DNA from: Marinobacter lipolyticus SM19
Lineage (GTDB): Bacteria; Pseudomonadota; Gammaproteobacteria; Pseudomonadales; Oleiphilaceae
Assembly: GCF_000397065.2 (NCBI RefSeq)
Contig: NZ_KE007326.1
Coordinates: 190,591-254,590 of the forward strand
Direction: 5' to 3'
Length of the DNA stretch: 64,000 nucleotides
Position numbers and translations under genes: made by a program. Below the pieces are notes generated by a model that made no database searches, was not told where the DNA came from, and saw only the letters and a program-made list of their open reading frames with translations. Of this stretch, positions 18,254 to 26,449 are shown piece by piece (within the stretch, counting starts at the first letter, position 1; each line of letters starts with the position of its first letter).

Positions 18254-19576
18254 TCACCCCACGTTATCCATGTGTACGAAGTAGTTTTTCCAGGCCCAGC
18301 GGATGGATTCCTCGCTGAGTCTGGGTGGTACCCCACGATACCTGCAGTAATCTCTGACCAGTCCGAGCAGGTCACGGGGATGACAGGGCAACAGATTGTT
18401 GTCCTGGCTCGGGTAGAGCTCGGCCATCATGAATCGGGTGACCTCGGGATTGTCCTCAATCTCCATTTCCTGGCAGGTCTGTTGCCAGAGCCGCAGGTAC
18501 GGCTCTGGCTCGAGAGTCTTAAAACCGATCTTGTGCCCGATCCGGCGCAGGAAGGCTTCGTCTGCCAGATCAAGGGGATTCAGGTTGGTGGAAAAGATCA
18601 GTAGCATGTCGAACGGAACAGCAAAGTGCTGCCCCGCTCTCAGGTTCAGAAAATCACGCTTCTCTTCCATGGGGACGATCCAGCGGTTCAACAAATCCAC
18701 ATGAGATACCCGCTGTCTGCCCAGATCATCAATCAGTAACATGCCATTGCTGGCCTTGAGCTGAATGGGAGCCTGGTATTGTTTGCGCAGCTCATCGAAC
18801 TTGAGGTCCAGCATATCCAGAGTCAGTTCACCGCCTGTCATTACCTCAGGGCGGTGACATAAAACGTATCGGGGGTCGTGCCCGTTGGTAAGGTGCACTG
18901 GATCTTGTTCCTCACCATGAACTGGATGGTGGAATTCTGGATCAAACAGGCTGATGACCGTATCACCAACCAGAATCGAATAGGGAATGTACACTGGCCC
19001 CGCAAGTAACCTGACCAATTGACGGGATATGTAGCTTTTGCCACTACCTGCCGGACCGTAAATAAACATAGCTCTACCGGAATGGACTGCTGGACCCAGT
19101 TGCGCCAACAGGCTTTCCTCTACCACGGTATGACGGAACAACCGGTGAATATCCTCTTCAGTAACCACACACTTTGACACCGACTGGCGCCGGACCAGTG
19201 CTTCGTAGTCCACAAGAGGAACCGGAGCGGGACCGCAGTAGCCATCCCGGGACAATGCATCTAATGCAGAGGCACGACCACGGTCCGTCAGTGCATAGCG
19301 AAGACCGCTGCCTGACAGGTCCGCCCCGCGACTCTCCACCTTGGCCTCCTGCCTCAACAGGTTTATGAGTGGCTCTAATACGGCTCCCGGTAACTGCAAA
19401 TGACGGGATAGCTGCTGCAATGTCTGATTACTGACCAGGTTAAGATGCTTGAGTAGCAAATCCGCTACAAAAAAATGATCGAGGCCAGTGTCCTCCAGAG
19501 TGTGCGGTCTGGAAATCACCTCAGCTGCAGCGGGAGAGGCCTCCCTGTTTTCTGTAATTAAGAGTTCGGCTTCCAT
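18254..19576 (-). CDS. AAA+ ATPase with winged-helix-like N-terminus, inside the Tad operon
   Basis: A 440-residue ATPase. The first 110 residues contain SNQTLQQLSRHLQLP and an LRYALTDRGRASALDALSR segment that look like a winged helix-turn-helix. The AAA+ core has Walker A FIYGPAGSGKS at about 174-181, Walker B GMLLIDDLGRQ, a sensor-like LLIFSTNLNP and arginine-rich EAFLRRIGHKI. No signal peptide or membrane helix, so it is cytoplasmic. It sits between tadV and rcpC with 30-base or shorter gaps, clearly in the operon, although canonical tad loci lack it. Start at 19576 has AAGGAG upstream. Its role is unknown; regulation of, or remodelling in, pilus assembly is a guess. Confidence 0.85.
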   Translation of the reverse strand: MEAELLITENREASPAAAEVISRPHTLEDTGLDHFFVADLLLKHLNLVSNQTLQQLSRHLQLPGAVLEPLINLLRQEAKVESRGADLSGSGLRYALTDRGRASALDALSRDGYCGPAPVPLVDYEALVRRQSVSKCVVTEEDIHRLFRHTVVEESLLAQLGPAVHSGRAMFIYGPAGSGKSYISRQLVRLLAGPVYIPYSILVGDTVISLFDPEFHHPVHGEEQDPVHLTNGHDPRYVLCHRPEVMTGGELTLDMLDLKFDELRKQYQAPIQLKASNGMLLIDDLGRQRVSHVDLLNRWIVPMEEKRDFLNLRAGQHFAVPFDMLLIFSTNLNPLDLADEAFLRRIGHKIGFKTLEPEPYLRLWQQTCQEMEIEDNPEVTRFMMAELYPSQDNNLLPCHPRDLLGLVRDYCRYRGVPPRLSEESIRWAWKNYFVHMDNVG

Positions 19577-19608
19577 TGCGTACTCCTTGAATTCTGGGAG
19601 TTCGGTTT

Positions 19609-20121
19609 CTAGATAATCGCTAACAAGGTTCCGCAAGCGATTGCCAAGGCATAAGGAAAACGCAGGCCAGCAGCTTCATCGGGTGCCGGAGGGATGTATT
19701 CCGGCTGTCGCGCCAGCAGCAGCCAGAACATGGAGACATAACGCTTTAACATGGCTGGCAGGCCTCCTCTGACAGTGATGTACGCGAGGGCAATGACACC
19801 TCCGACCATGACAGTCATGAGCGCAGCTATGAAAACCACCTTAGCCCCCACAATGGCACCAACGGCTGACAGCAGTTTCACATCTCCTGCGCCCAAAGCA
19901 GCGAAAACATAAAGCGGCAGGAAACAGATCAATCCGATCAGCAGTCCAGCCAGCGAAAACAGCAGCCCCTCCCACTGCCCGAACCAGGTGTGAAGGAAAA
20001 GAGCGGTGATCACCATAGTAAAAGTGACTGCATTGGGTATCCGGCGCACGGCGAGATCACTTAAAACTGCGATCACCAAACCCGCAACCAGAGTTGTTAA
20101 TGCCCATCCGTTCAAATCCAT
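19609..20121 (-). CDS. tadV: TadV/CpaA, type IV prepilin peptidase
   Basis: A 170-residue A24-family aspartic peptidase, almost all membrane helices. The two catalytic Asp are visible: SDLAVRRIPNAVTF (first, after helix one) and GAGDVKLLSAVGA (the GxGD motif). The short form without the methyltransferase domain is typical of Tad prepilin peptidases. It processes Flp and the TadE/F pseudopilins at the inner membrane. It lies about 60 bases after flp, past a strong hairpin. Confidence 0.95.
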   Translation of the reverse strand: MDLNGWALTTLVAGLVIAVLSDLAVRRIPNAVTFTMVITALFLHTWFGQWEGLLFSLAGLLIGLICFLPLYVFAALGAGDVKLLSAVGAIVGAKVVFIAALMTVMVGGVIALAYITVRGGLPAMLKRYVSMFWLLLARQPEYIPPAPDEAAGLRFPYALAIACGTLLAII

Positions 20122-20152
20122 AAAAACTCCATTGCATTCCGGTGATGCGATC

Positions 20153-20173
20153 AGGGGGGGCAGTGCCCCCCCT
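20153..20173 (-). terminator. GC stem-loop between flp and tadV
   Basis: A perfect nine-base stem (AGGGGGGGC / GCCCCCCCT) with a three-base loop lies just after the flp stop. It has no T tract, so I read it as an attenuator or mRNA-stabilising hairpin that would let the pilin be made in excess over the rest of the operon. Confidence 0.6.
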
Positions 20174-20182
20174 CAGAGGAGG

Positions 20183-20371
20183 CTATGCTGCCACCTCACC
20201 TCGAACAGCAGCGGAGATACTGTCAATGGCAGTTGTAATATCACCGCCCAGCGCTTGAAATGCCGCGACCGTGCCCAGAACAATCAAAGACCCGGCCACC
20301 GCATATTCAGACAGCTCCAGACCTTCCTCATCACGAATAAACTGAACTACTTTTTCCTTGAAGTTTTTCAT
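20183..20371 (-). CDS. flp: Flp-type major pilin
   Basis: A 62-residue prepilin. A basic and acidic leader ends in EEG, followed by LELSEYAVAGSLIVLG: cleavage after Gly leaves a mature N-terminus with the Glu-Tyr pair that defines Flp pilins. A single hydrophobic helix and a short Ala/Ser-rich tail complete it. GGAG precedes the ATG. It is the first gene of the Tad operon, with a dyad and three phased repeats upstream. Confidence 0.95.
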   Translation of the reverse strand: MKNFKEKVVQFIRDEEGLELSEYAVAGSLIVLGTVAAFQALGGDITTAIDSISAAVRGEVAA

Positions 20372-20411
20372 TTCGTCACTCCTGCAGTCGTTAGACGAGC
20401 TTCCATGGTTT

Positions 20412-20436
20412 TACAGCGACAGTTCCGTGCGCTGTA
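20412..20436. promoter_or_regulatory. Dyad upstream of flp
   Basis: Perfect seven-base inverted repeat TACAGCG / CGCTGTA separated by 11 bases, located 41-65 bases upstream of the flp start. The spacing of arms over about two helical turns suits a dimeric regulator. Could be the operator for the adjacent AraC-type protein or another factor; inference only. Confidence 0.4.
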
Positions 20437-20446
20437 TTAACGAGGA

Positions 20447-20500
20447 TAGGAGGAGGGGAAATTAACCGTTAGGAGAATTCTTGCGAAAAACTAGGAGGAT
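20447..20500. repeat. Three phased TAGGAGRAK direct repeats upstream of flp
   Basis: TAGGAGGAG at 20447, TAGGAGAAT at 20470 and TAGGAGGAT at 20492 form direct repeats spaced 23 and 22 bases, about two turns of DNA each. They lie in the 150-base gap between the AraC-type gene and flp, 76-130 bases before the flp start. No gene on this strand follows, so they are not ribosome-binding sites. They look like an activator-binding array. Confidence 0.55.
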
Positions 20501-20521
20501 TTTGCAAGCGGCGGTCAGACG

Positions 20522-21364
20522 TCAGATTCTGACCGGGCCGCTGGCAGAAAGCTGAAATGGAATGGTGACTTCGCTGCGGGCGGTTAGCCATTTACTGCGG
20601 TACTGGGAAGGTGTCATGCCGGTATGGCGCTGGAACATCTTGGTGAAGTGAGAGGCGTCGTGGAAACCGACCGCCCAGCACACATCGATGACAGACGCGC
20701 TGTTGTTATGTAGCAGCGCGATCGCTTTTTCGATACGACGCCGGACAATGTACTCCTGGAAGGTAATGCCATACACCCGTTTGAAGGCACGGCTCAACTG
20801 GTAACTGTTCGTTCCACAAAGATCGGCAATGTCTGCCTGCATCAGTTTGTCAGCAAGGTGGTGATCAATATAGGACGCAGCAGTCTCGACAACCCTGTCC
20901 TCACCCCGGTGTTTTTGAAATCTGGCATCGTCAGGGAGGGGTTGTTTCTGGTGAATGGTTGTACGGCGATCGCGATTTGAAGACTCCGTCAGCAGCCGGT
21001 TCAATCGATTGAGAGACTCAACGACCGTCTCCTCAATGACCGGTTTCACAAAATAGTCCCAAACCCGGGTGCGCAAAGCCCAGACAGCCAACGCTTCGGA
21101 ATGCTGCTCAGTAAACATCAGCATCGGTACCGAAGTGAACTCCCGCTTGGCCTCACTAAGCATAGAAAGGCTGCCAATATCCGGAAAATCAAACTCGAAA
21201 CAGGTAATCACGCGATTTCCGGGCTCCTGAGCCTCGTACACCGCACCAAGATCGTCCTGTTTTGTCACAACCACAAGCGGGAAACGCCGCTCAATAACCC
21301 TGACAACCGCTGGATCTGCCCCATACTGCGTGGCATCTACCAGCACAACGGTAGATTTTTCCAT
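20522..21364 (-). CDS. AraC-family regulator with receiver-like N-terminal domain
   Basis: A 280-residue protein. Residues 1-125 resemble a response-regulator receiver (STVVLVDATQYGAD start, conserved Lys in WDYFVKPV), but at the phosphoacceptor position before FPDIGS I read Glu (CFEFDFPDIGS) rather than Asp. Residues about 175-270 are an AraC/XylS DNA-binding domain with two helix-turn-helix units (MQADIADLCGTNSYQLSRAF; VIDVCWAVGFHDASHFTKMF). It lies directly upstream of flp in the same direction. By analogy with regulators flanking Tad loci (for example PprB near the Pseudomonas locus) it probably controls the pilus genes. Confidence 0.85.
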   Translation of the reverse strand: MEKSTVVLVDATQYGADPAVVRVIERRFPLVVVTKQDDLGAVYEAQEPGNRVITCFEFDFPDIGSLSMLSEAKREFTSVPMLMFTEQHSEALAVWALRTRVWDYFVKPVIEETVVESLNRLNRLLTESSNRDRRTTIHQKQPLPDDARFQKHRGEDRVVETAASYIDHHLADKLMQADIADLCGTNSYQLSRAFKRVYGITFQEYIVRRRIEKAIALLHNNSASVIDVCWAVGFHDASHFTKMFQRHTGMTPSQYRSKWLTARSEVTIPFQLSASGPVRI

Positions 21365-21548
21365 CCTACAACCCCTTCATCCTGCTTGTATTGGGTTGCC
21401 TTCCCTGTTGAATCACCAGTTCATTCGGATCTTGGGAGGAACAACATGTACGTTTGTTAATATTTCTTGTGACGCACCTCACATAGATAGGTAACACACC
21501 CAGTCATGTCAAGAACATAGACACAACATTTAACAATGTTTGAAATTT

Positions 21549-21590
21549 GAACGCAGAAGGGCCGCTCTCAATAGCGGCCCTTCTGCGTTC
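21549..21590 (-). terminator. Strong hairpin at the end of the liv operon
   Basis: A perfect 18-base stem, GAACGCAGAAGGGCCGCT and its complement, with a six-base loop, lies 23 bases after the livM stop. On the minus strand it is followed by an A/T-rich run (AAATTTC). Best read as the rho-independent terminator of the liv operon. Confidence 0.8.
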
Positions 21591-21612
21591 TGCCGATCAC
21601 TTATTACCTTCT

Positions 21613-22608
21613 CTATCCCATGTTCTTCCGTACAAATTTCTGTATCTCGCCAACAATGCCGGAACGGAAAGCGATCACTGTGAGCACGAAGATCGCTCCA
21701 AGAATCGGGTCGACCCAATCACCCAAGGGCCCCTGGGACAGCTGATACTCTAAATTCACAACAAAGGTGGCACCAACCACTGGCCCCAGAAGCGTGCCTG
21801 TCCCCCCCAGCAGTGTCATCAGAATCACCTCACCGGACATGTGCCAATGGGCATCGTTCAGTGACGCCAGCTGGAACACCACGGTTTTTACCGACCCTGC
21901 CAGTCCGGCCAGCCCGGCAGACATCACGAAAGCCAGCACCTTGTACTGGTTTACGTTATAACCCAGGGAGACCGCCCGCGGCTCGTTCTGCTTGATGGCT
22001 TTCAGGACCTGACCAAAGGGCGACCCCACCACTCGCTGAACCAGTAGATAGCCTCCCAGAAACACGGCCAGCACGAAGTAATACATCGCCAGATTGTTCT
22101 CCAGATCAATGAATCCGAAGAGATGCCCACGTGGCACACCGTGCATACCATCTTCACCGCCGGTGAATGGCGCCTGCACAAACATGAAGTACACCAACTG
22201 CGCCAGTGCCAGGGTAATCATTGCAAAGTAAATACCCTGGCGCCTGATGGCCACCAGCGCAAAAAGCACACCCAGTACCGTGGCAGCGGCAGTGCCCACA
22301 ATGATGCCCATTTCCGTGGTCAGGCCGGAATAATTGGACAACAGGTACCCGGTGGTATAACTCCCGGTCGCCAGAAACGCAGCGTGTCCGAAGGACAGCA
22401 AACCGGTGAAGCCCAGCAGCAGGTTGAATGCGACGGCAAACAGGGCAAAACACAGAATCTTCATAAGGAAGACCGGATAGATCACCGCCGGCGCAATCAG
22501 CAACAGCGCCAGCAACACCAGGTTCAGTATGTGTTTCCGGCGTTGATCCGACTTTTGCTGATCCAGCATGGCCTGCTGGATATCCGTTTGGTTTACGGGG
22601 TGGTCCAT
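21613..22608 (-). CDS. livM: Branched-chain amino acid-type ABC transporter permease LivM
   Basis: A 331-residue inner-membrane permease with about nine hydrophobic helices. Family features are FALFAVAFNLLLGFTGLLSFGHAAF, the LivM signature with GLLSFGHAAF, and the C-terminal GGTGTLLGPVVGA that contacts the ATPases. The N-terminus has a charged 30-residue cytoplasmic lead. It follows livH by two bases. With LivH it forms the membrane channel. Substrate is probably a branched-chain amino acid or a related acid, given the catabolic genes next door. Confidence 0.93.
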   Translation of the reverse strand: MDHPVNQTDIQQAMLDQQKSDQRRKHILNLVLLALLLIAPAVIYPVFLMKILCFALFAVAFNLLLGFTGLLSFGHAAFLATGSYTTGYLLSNYSGLTTEMGIIVGTAAATVLGVLFALVAIRRQGIYFAMITLALAQLVYFMFVQAPFTGGEDGMHGVPRGHLFGFIDLENNLAMYYFVLAVFLGGYLLVQRVVGSPFGQVLKAIKQNEPRAVSLGYNVNQYKVLAFVMSAGLAGLAGSVKTVVFQLASLNDAHWHMSGEVILMTLLGGTGTLLGPVVGATFVVNLEYQLSQGPLGDWVDPILGAIFVLTVIAFRSGIVGEIQKFVRKNMG

Positions 22609-22610
22609 GA

Positions 22611-23498
22611 TTACGCCTCCTTCCCAAACAGGCCCGACGGGCGAATCAACAACACAACCACCATCACCAGAAAGATAACGGCGGAGGAGAACTCGGGGTA
22701 GAACACCTTGGTAAAACCTTCAATAACGCCCATCAGCAAACCGGTAATAATCGCGCCGGCTATGGAACCCATACCGCCGATAACGACGACGGCAAACACC
22801 ACGATCAGCAGGTTGGATCCCATGACCGGGGTGACGGAATAGATCGGTGCAGCCAGAACACCGGCAAACGCTGCAATCATGACCCCGAAACCATAGGTCA
22901 GGCTGATCAGCAATGGCACGTTGATACCAAAACCCTGCATCAGCTGGGCGTCTTCGGTGCCAGCCCTCAGGTAGGAACCCAGTTTGGTTTTTTCAATCAT
23001 GAACCAGGTGCCGAAGCACACCAGTAGCGCCATGAAGATAACCCAGGCCCGATAATACGGCAGGAACATGAAATCCAGCTTGAACCCACCCTGGAAGATT
23101 TCCGGCATTGAGTAACGCAAGCCGGAAACCCCGAAAATATTGGTCAGAATACCCTGAATCATCAGGGCCACACCGAAGGTCAACAACAGGCTGTAGATAT
23201 GATCCTGGCCGGCGATACGGCGCAACAGGAAATACTCGAGCAGCACACCGAAGCAGCCAACCACCAGAGGGGCCAGGACCAGTGCCACCCAATAGTTGAT
23301 ACCCATGGCATCAAACATAATGACGGTGACCATGGCGCCCAGCATATACATGGCGCCATGGGCAAAGTTGATTATTTTGAGCAGGCCGAAGATCACCGCC
23401 AGCCCAAGGCTCAACAGGGCATAGAAGGCACCGTTGATTATCCCGAGCAAAAGCTGACCGAACAGCACAGCAACGGGAACTCCCAGAATCATGGACAT
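22611..23498 (-). CDS. livH: Branched-chain amino acid-type ABC transporter permease LivH
   Basis: A 295-residue permease with about eight helices, including the conserved GAFYALLSLGLAVIFGLLKIINFAHG near the start (cited in two parts: GAFYALLSLGLAVIFG and LLKIINFAHG) and GGMGSIAGAIITGLLMG near the end. It partners LivM. It is separated from livK by about 100 bases that hold a strong stem-loop. Confidence 0.93.
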   Translation of the reverse strand: MSMILGVPVAVLFGQLLLGIINGAFYALLSLGLAVIFGLLKIINFAHGAMYMLGAMVTVIMFDAMGINYWVALVLAPLVVGCFGVLLEYFLLRRIAGQDHIYSLLLTFGVALMIQGILTNIFGVSGLRYSMPEIFQGGFKLDFMFLPYYRAWVIFMALLVCFGTWFMIEKTKLGSYLRAGTEDAQLMQGFGINVPLLISLTYGFGVMIAAFAGVLAAPIYSVTPVMGSNLLIVVFAVVVIGGMGSIAGAIITGLLMGVIEGFTKVFYPEFSSAVIFLVMVVVLLIRPSGLFGKEA

Positions 23499-23560
23499 GT
23501 TGCAAACTCCAAAAGCAGTGCAAACCTCAGGAACGGTCTGCGAATCTGCAGGTTCCAGAG

Positions 23561-23587
23561 TTCGCCCCGCCGGGGTTGCGGGGCGAA
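23561..23587 (-). terminator. Stem-loop between livK and livH
   Basis: Perfect ten-base stem TTCGCCCCGC / GCGGGGCGAA with a seven-base loop, 16 bases past the livK stop, with no T tract. In binding-protein transporter operons such a hairpin usually stabilises the upstream mRNA and lowers read-through, giving more binding protein than permease. Confidence 0.6.
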
Positions 23588-23602
23588 CCGTTGGTCAATA
23601 CC

Positions 23603-24817
23603 TCAGTTCTTGGAAACGAGTGAACACTTGCTCTCGGAAAGCGGACGGTAGGCCTCGTCTCCCGGGATAGTGCGGACAATCTTGTAAAGATCCCACTCGT
23701 TCTCGGACTCTTCCGGAGTTTTCACTTCCGCCAGGTACATGTCATGAACCATGCGGCCGTCTTCACGAATCCGGCCATTGGTGGCGAACATATCGTTGAT
23801 GGGCGTATCCATCATTTGTTTGCGTACGGTCTGGGTATCGTCCGAGCCGGTTGCCTTCACGGCATTCAAGTATTGCATGGTGCTGGAGTAGATACCCGCG
23901 TGCACCATGGTCGGACGCACACCGGTCTCGTCCATGAAACGGTCGGCCCACTTGCGGGCTTCTTCATTCATGTTCCAGTACCAGCCGGTGGTCAACTGGA
24001 TTCCCTGGGCAGAATTCACACCCAGTGCGTGTACATCGGTGAGGAAGAGCAGCAACGCCGCCAATGTCTGACCGGACTGCGTCAGGCCAAATTCACCGGC
24101 GGTGGTAATGGCGTTGGTGGTATCAGAGCCGGCATTCGCCAGGGCGACCACATCCGCACCGGATGACTGTGCCTGCAGGATATAGGAGGAGAAGTCCGAT
24201 GTCGGGAACGGATGACGGGCGGTTTTGATCACCTTACCACCGTTCTCTTCAACAACCCGGGTGACGTCCCCCTCCAGGGCGTGACCAAAGGCATAATCCG
24301 CCGTCAGGATGAACCACTCCTTGCCCCCCTCCTGGACAACAGCTTTCGCAGTGCCGTTAGCCAACGGATAGGTGTCGTAGACATAGTGGATATGGTTCGG
24401 GGTGCAATGCTCATTGGTGATGCTGGAAGCAGCGGAACCGGAGACAATACCCAGGCCGTCATTCTCTTCCAGCAGTTTTGTCACTGCAATGGTGACGGAG
24501 GAAGCAACCATGCCGGCGACCAGGTCCACATTCTCATTCTCCAGCCAGCGGCGTACCGTGCTGGAAGAAGAATCCGGATTGTTCCGGTCGTCAGCGCTGA
24601 CCACCTCGATCTTCGCACCGTTTACTTTACCGCCGAAATCAGCGATGGCCATCTCAAGGGCTTTAAGACCATTGGGACCGGCCAGATCACGGTAGGTGCC
24701 CGACATGTCCGCCAGGTAACCGATTTTTACAGTGTCATCAGAAATGTCAGCCTGGGCGCTCCCGACCATCATGGCTGAAGCAATCGCTGTTGTGAGGAGC
24801 TTTTTCATAATTGTCAT
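23603..24817 (-). CDS. livK: Periplasmic substrate-binding protein of the liv-type transporter
   Basis: A 404-residue periplasmic protein with signal peptide MTIMKKLLTTAIASAMMVGS AQA and mature start around DISDDTVKIGYLADMSG. It has the peripla_BP_6 fold: GLKALEMAIADFGGKVNG, SSTVRRWLENENVDLVAGMV, then ILTADYAFGHALEGD and ALANAGSDTTNAI. Unlike Leu/Ile/Val-specific LivK this group (with a C-terminal EVKTPEESENEWDLYKIV segment) often binds other small acids or amides, so the ligand is open. Start at 24817 has CGGAGA upstream; ATG 24808 is an alternative. Confidence 0.9.
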   Translation of the reverse strand: MTIMKKLLTTAIASAMMVGSAQADISDDTVKIGYLADMSGTYRDLAGPNGLKALEMAIADFGGKVNGAKIEVVSADDRNNPDSSSSTVRRWLENENVDLVAGMVASSVTIAVTKLLEENDGLGIVSGSAASSITNEHCTPNHIHYVYDTYPLANGTAKAVVQEGGKEWFILTADYAFGHALEGDVTRVVEENGGKVIKTARHPFPTSDFSSYILQAQSSGADVVALANAGSDTTNAITTAGEFGLTQSGQTLAALLLFLTDVHALGVNSAQGIQLTTGWYWNMNEEARKWADRFMDETGVRPTMVHAGIYSSTMQYLNAVKATGSDDTQTVRKQMMDTPINDMFATNGRIREDGRMVHDMYLAEVKTPEESENEWDLYKIVRTIPGDEAYRPLSESKCSLVSKN

Positions 24818-24900
24818 TGTTGTATCTCCGCTACTGTTGTTGTCATTGCGTTGGTTGTATCGGGTTTTGGTTGTTGATTTGCTCTCTTGTTCTCCGGGCC

Positions 24901-25623
24901 TTAAACGCCCAGATAGCTATCCAGTACCGACTGCTTGGCCTCAAGCTCGTCTGCACTGATTTCCTCCACAATCTGGCCGTGTTCCATCACGTAATGACGG
25001 TCCGCCAGTGGTGCGGCGAAATGAAAATTCTGTTCAACCAGGACGATGGTCAGGCCCTTGTTCTTGAGCTTGACCAGCACCTCCCCCAGTTTCTCGACAA
25101 TCACCGGAGCCAGGCCCTCGGTGATCTCATCCAGCAGCAACATATTCGCACCGGTTCTGAGAATACGCGCCATGGCCAGCATCTGTTGCTCACCGCCGGA
25201 CAGCTTTGTGCCCTGGCTGAAGCGTCGCTCGTATAGATTCGGGAACATGCTGTAGATTTCTTCCAGGCTCATGCCACCACTGCGTACCACAGGGGGCAGA
25301 GTCAGGTTTTCCTGGACGTTGAGTGCGGAAAAAATGCCCCGGTGTTCGGGGCAATACCCGACTCCCAATCTGGCAATGTGGTGAGGCTGGCAGGTCATGG
25401 TTTCATTGCCATTGATCATGATTGAGCCGGTGCGACGCCCGACCATGTTCATGATGGCCTTCAACGTCGTGCTCCGCCCTGCCCCGTTGCGCCCCAGCAA
25501 AGTCACCAGCTCACCACGGTGCACCACCATGTCGATACCGTGAAGGATGTGGGATTCGCCATAGAAGGCATGAAGCCCGGAAACTCTCAGCTGTTCGTAT
25601 TCCTTATCCGACCCCTGACTCAT
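24901..25623 (-). CDS. livF: LivF-type ABC transporter ATPase (Arg in Walker A)
   Basis: A 240-residue ATP-binding subunit with signature LSGGEQQMLAMARIL, Walker B NMLLLDEITEGLAP and the His switch in VLVEQN(F)HF. The Walker A reads GRNGAGRSTT: codon CGG gives Arg at residue 50 where Lys is canonical. I believe Arg occurs here in some LivF relatives, so it need not mean loss of activity. It overlaps livG by four bases. With LivG it energises the LivHM permease. Confidence 0.92.
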   Translation of the reverse strand: MSQGSDKEYEQLRVSGLHAFYGESHILHGIDMVVHRGELVTLLGRNGAGRSTTLKAIMNMVGRRTGSIMINGNETMTCQPHHIARLGVGYCPEHRGIFSALNVQENLTLPPVVRSGGMSLEEIYSMFPNLYERRFSQGTKLSGGEQQMLAMARILRTGANMLLLDEITEGLAPVIVEKLGEVLVKLKNKGLTIVLVEQNFHFAAPLADRHYVMEHGQIVEEISADELEAKQSVLDSYLGV

Positions 25624-26393
25624 TCGACGGCCTCCTGAGTGGTGTTGGCACTGCCCATGTAGACTTCCCGCACCCGGGGATCTTCGGAGACTTCCTTATA
25701 CTCACCCTCTGTCAGCACTGAACCCTGTGCCAGTACGGTAATTCGGTCGCACAATTTACTGACCACCCCGAGGTTATGTTCAACCATCAGCACGGTCCGT
25801 CCTTCGGCGGCCTTGCGTACCAGCTCCACCACACGCTCCACGTCTTCGCCCCCCATACCCTGGGTCGGCTCGTCGAGCAGCAACAATTCGGGCTCCATCG
25901 CGAGCGTGGTGGCCAGTTCAAGGGCACGTTTGCGACCATAGGCGAGCTCAACGGTGGTGGTATTGGCAAATTCGGTGAGTCCGACAGAATCCAGCAGCTC
26001 CATGCAGCGCTCGTTCAGCTTGTTCAGACTGTGGCCGGATTTCCAGAACTGAAAGCTGTTCCCCTCAAAGCTTTGAAGCGCCACCCGGATGTTCTCGAGT
26101 GCGGTCATGTGGGGAAAAACCGCCGAAATCTGGAAGGAACGGACCACACCCCTGCGAGCAATAGCTGCGGATTTCAGCGACGTGATGTCTTTGCCATTGA
26201 AAAGGATCGTGCCACGAGTGGGAGGGAGAAACTTGGTTAACAGGTTGAAGACGGTCGTCTTACCCGCACCGTTGGGCCCTATCAGGGCATGGATATGACC
26301 ACGCTGAACCTTGAGGTTCACGTCGTCTACTGCGACAAAGCCTTTAAACTCTTTTACAAGGCCGCGGGTCTCAAGTACGAACTGGTCACTCAT
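25620..26393 (-). CDS. livG: LivG-type ABC transporter ATPase
   Basis: A 257-residue ATPase with Walker A GPNGAGKTTVFN, the longer LivG-type insert (FPHMTALENIRVALQ...FWKSGHSLNKLNERCM), signature ELAYGRKRALELATTLA and Walker B LLLLDEPTQGMG. The start at 26393 is favoured by its position after GGTGGG; an upstream in-frame start at 26441 would add 16 unrelated residues. It is the first transporter gene of the run and carries a palindromic operator and an AACAATAA motif upstream. Confidence 0.92.
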   Translation of the reverse strand: MSDQFVLETRGLVKEFKGFVAVDDVNLKVQRGHIHALIGPNGAGKTTVFNLLTKFLPPTRGTILFNGKDITSLKSAAIARRGVVRSFQISAVFPHMTALENIRVALQSFEGNSFQFWKSGHSLNKLNERCMELLDSVGLTEFANTTTVELAYGRKRALELATTLAMEPELLLLDEPTQGMGGEDVERVVELVRKAAEGRTVLMVEHNLGVVSKLCDRITVLAQGSVLTEGEYKEVSEDPRVREVYMGSANTTQEAVE

Positions 26394-26412
26394 GGTGACA
26401 TCCCACCTTTTG

Positions 26413-26420
26413 TTATTGTT
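26413..26420 (-). promoter_or_regulatory. AANAANAA motif before livG
   Basis: The mRNA reads AACAATAA about 20 bases before the livG ATG, next to the ribosome-binding site. It fits the Hfq/Crc AANAANAA target known in Pseudomonas. Functional use here is inferred from its recurrence before other catabolic genes of the window. Confidence 0.35.
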
Positions 26421-26449
26421 GTACATGAAAACGATAGTCACAGATTAGG

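Noticed and set aside
24830-24900. GTTGTTGT-rich stretch upstream of livK considered as a microsatellite
   Set aside because: The repeats are irregular and on the mRNA strand read as near AANAANAA motifs; better explained as possible regulatory sequence.
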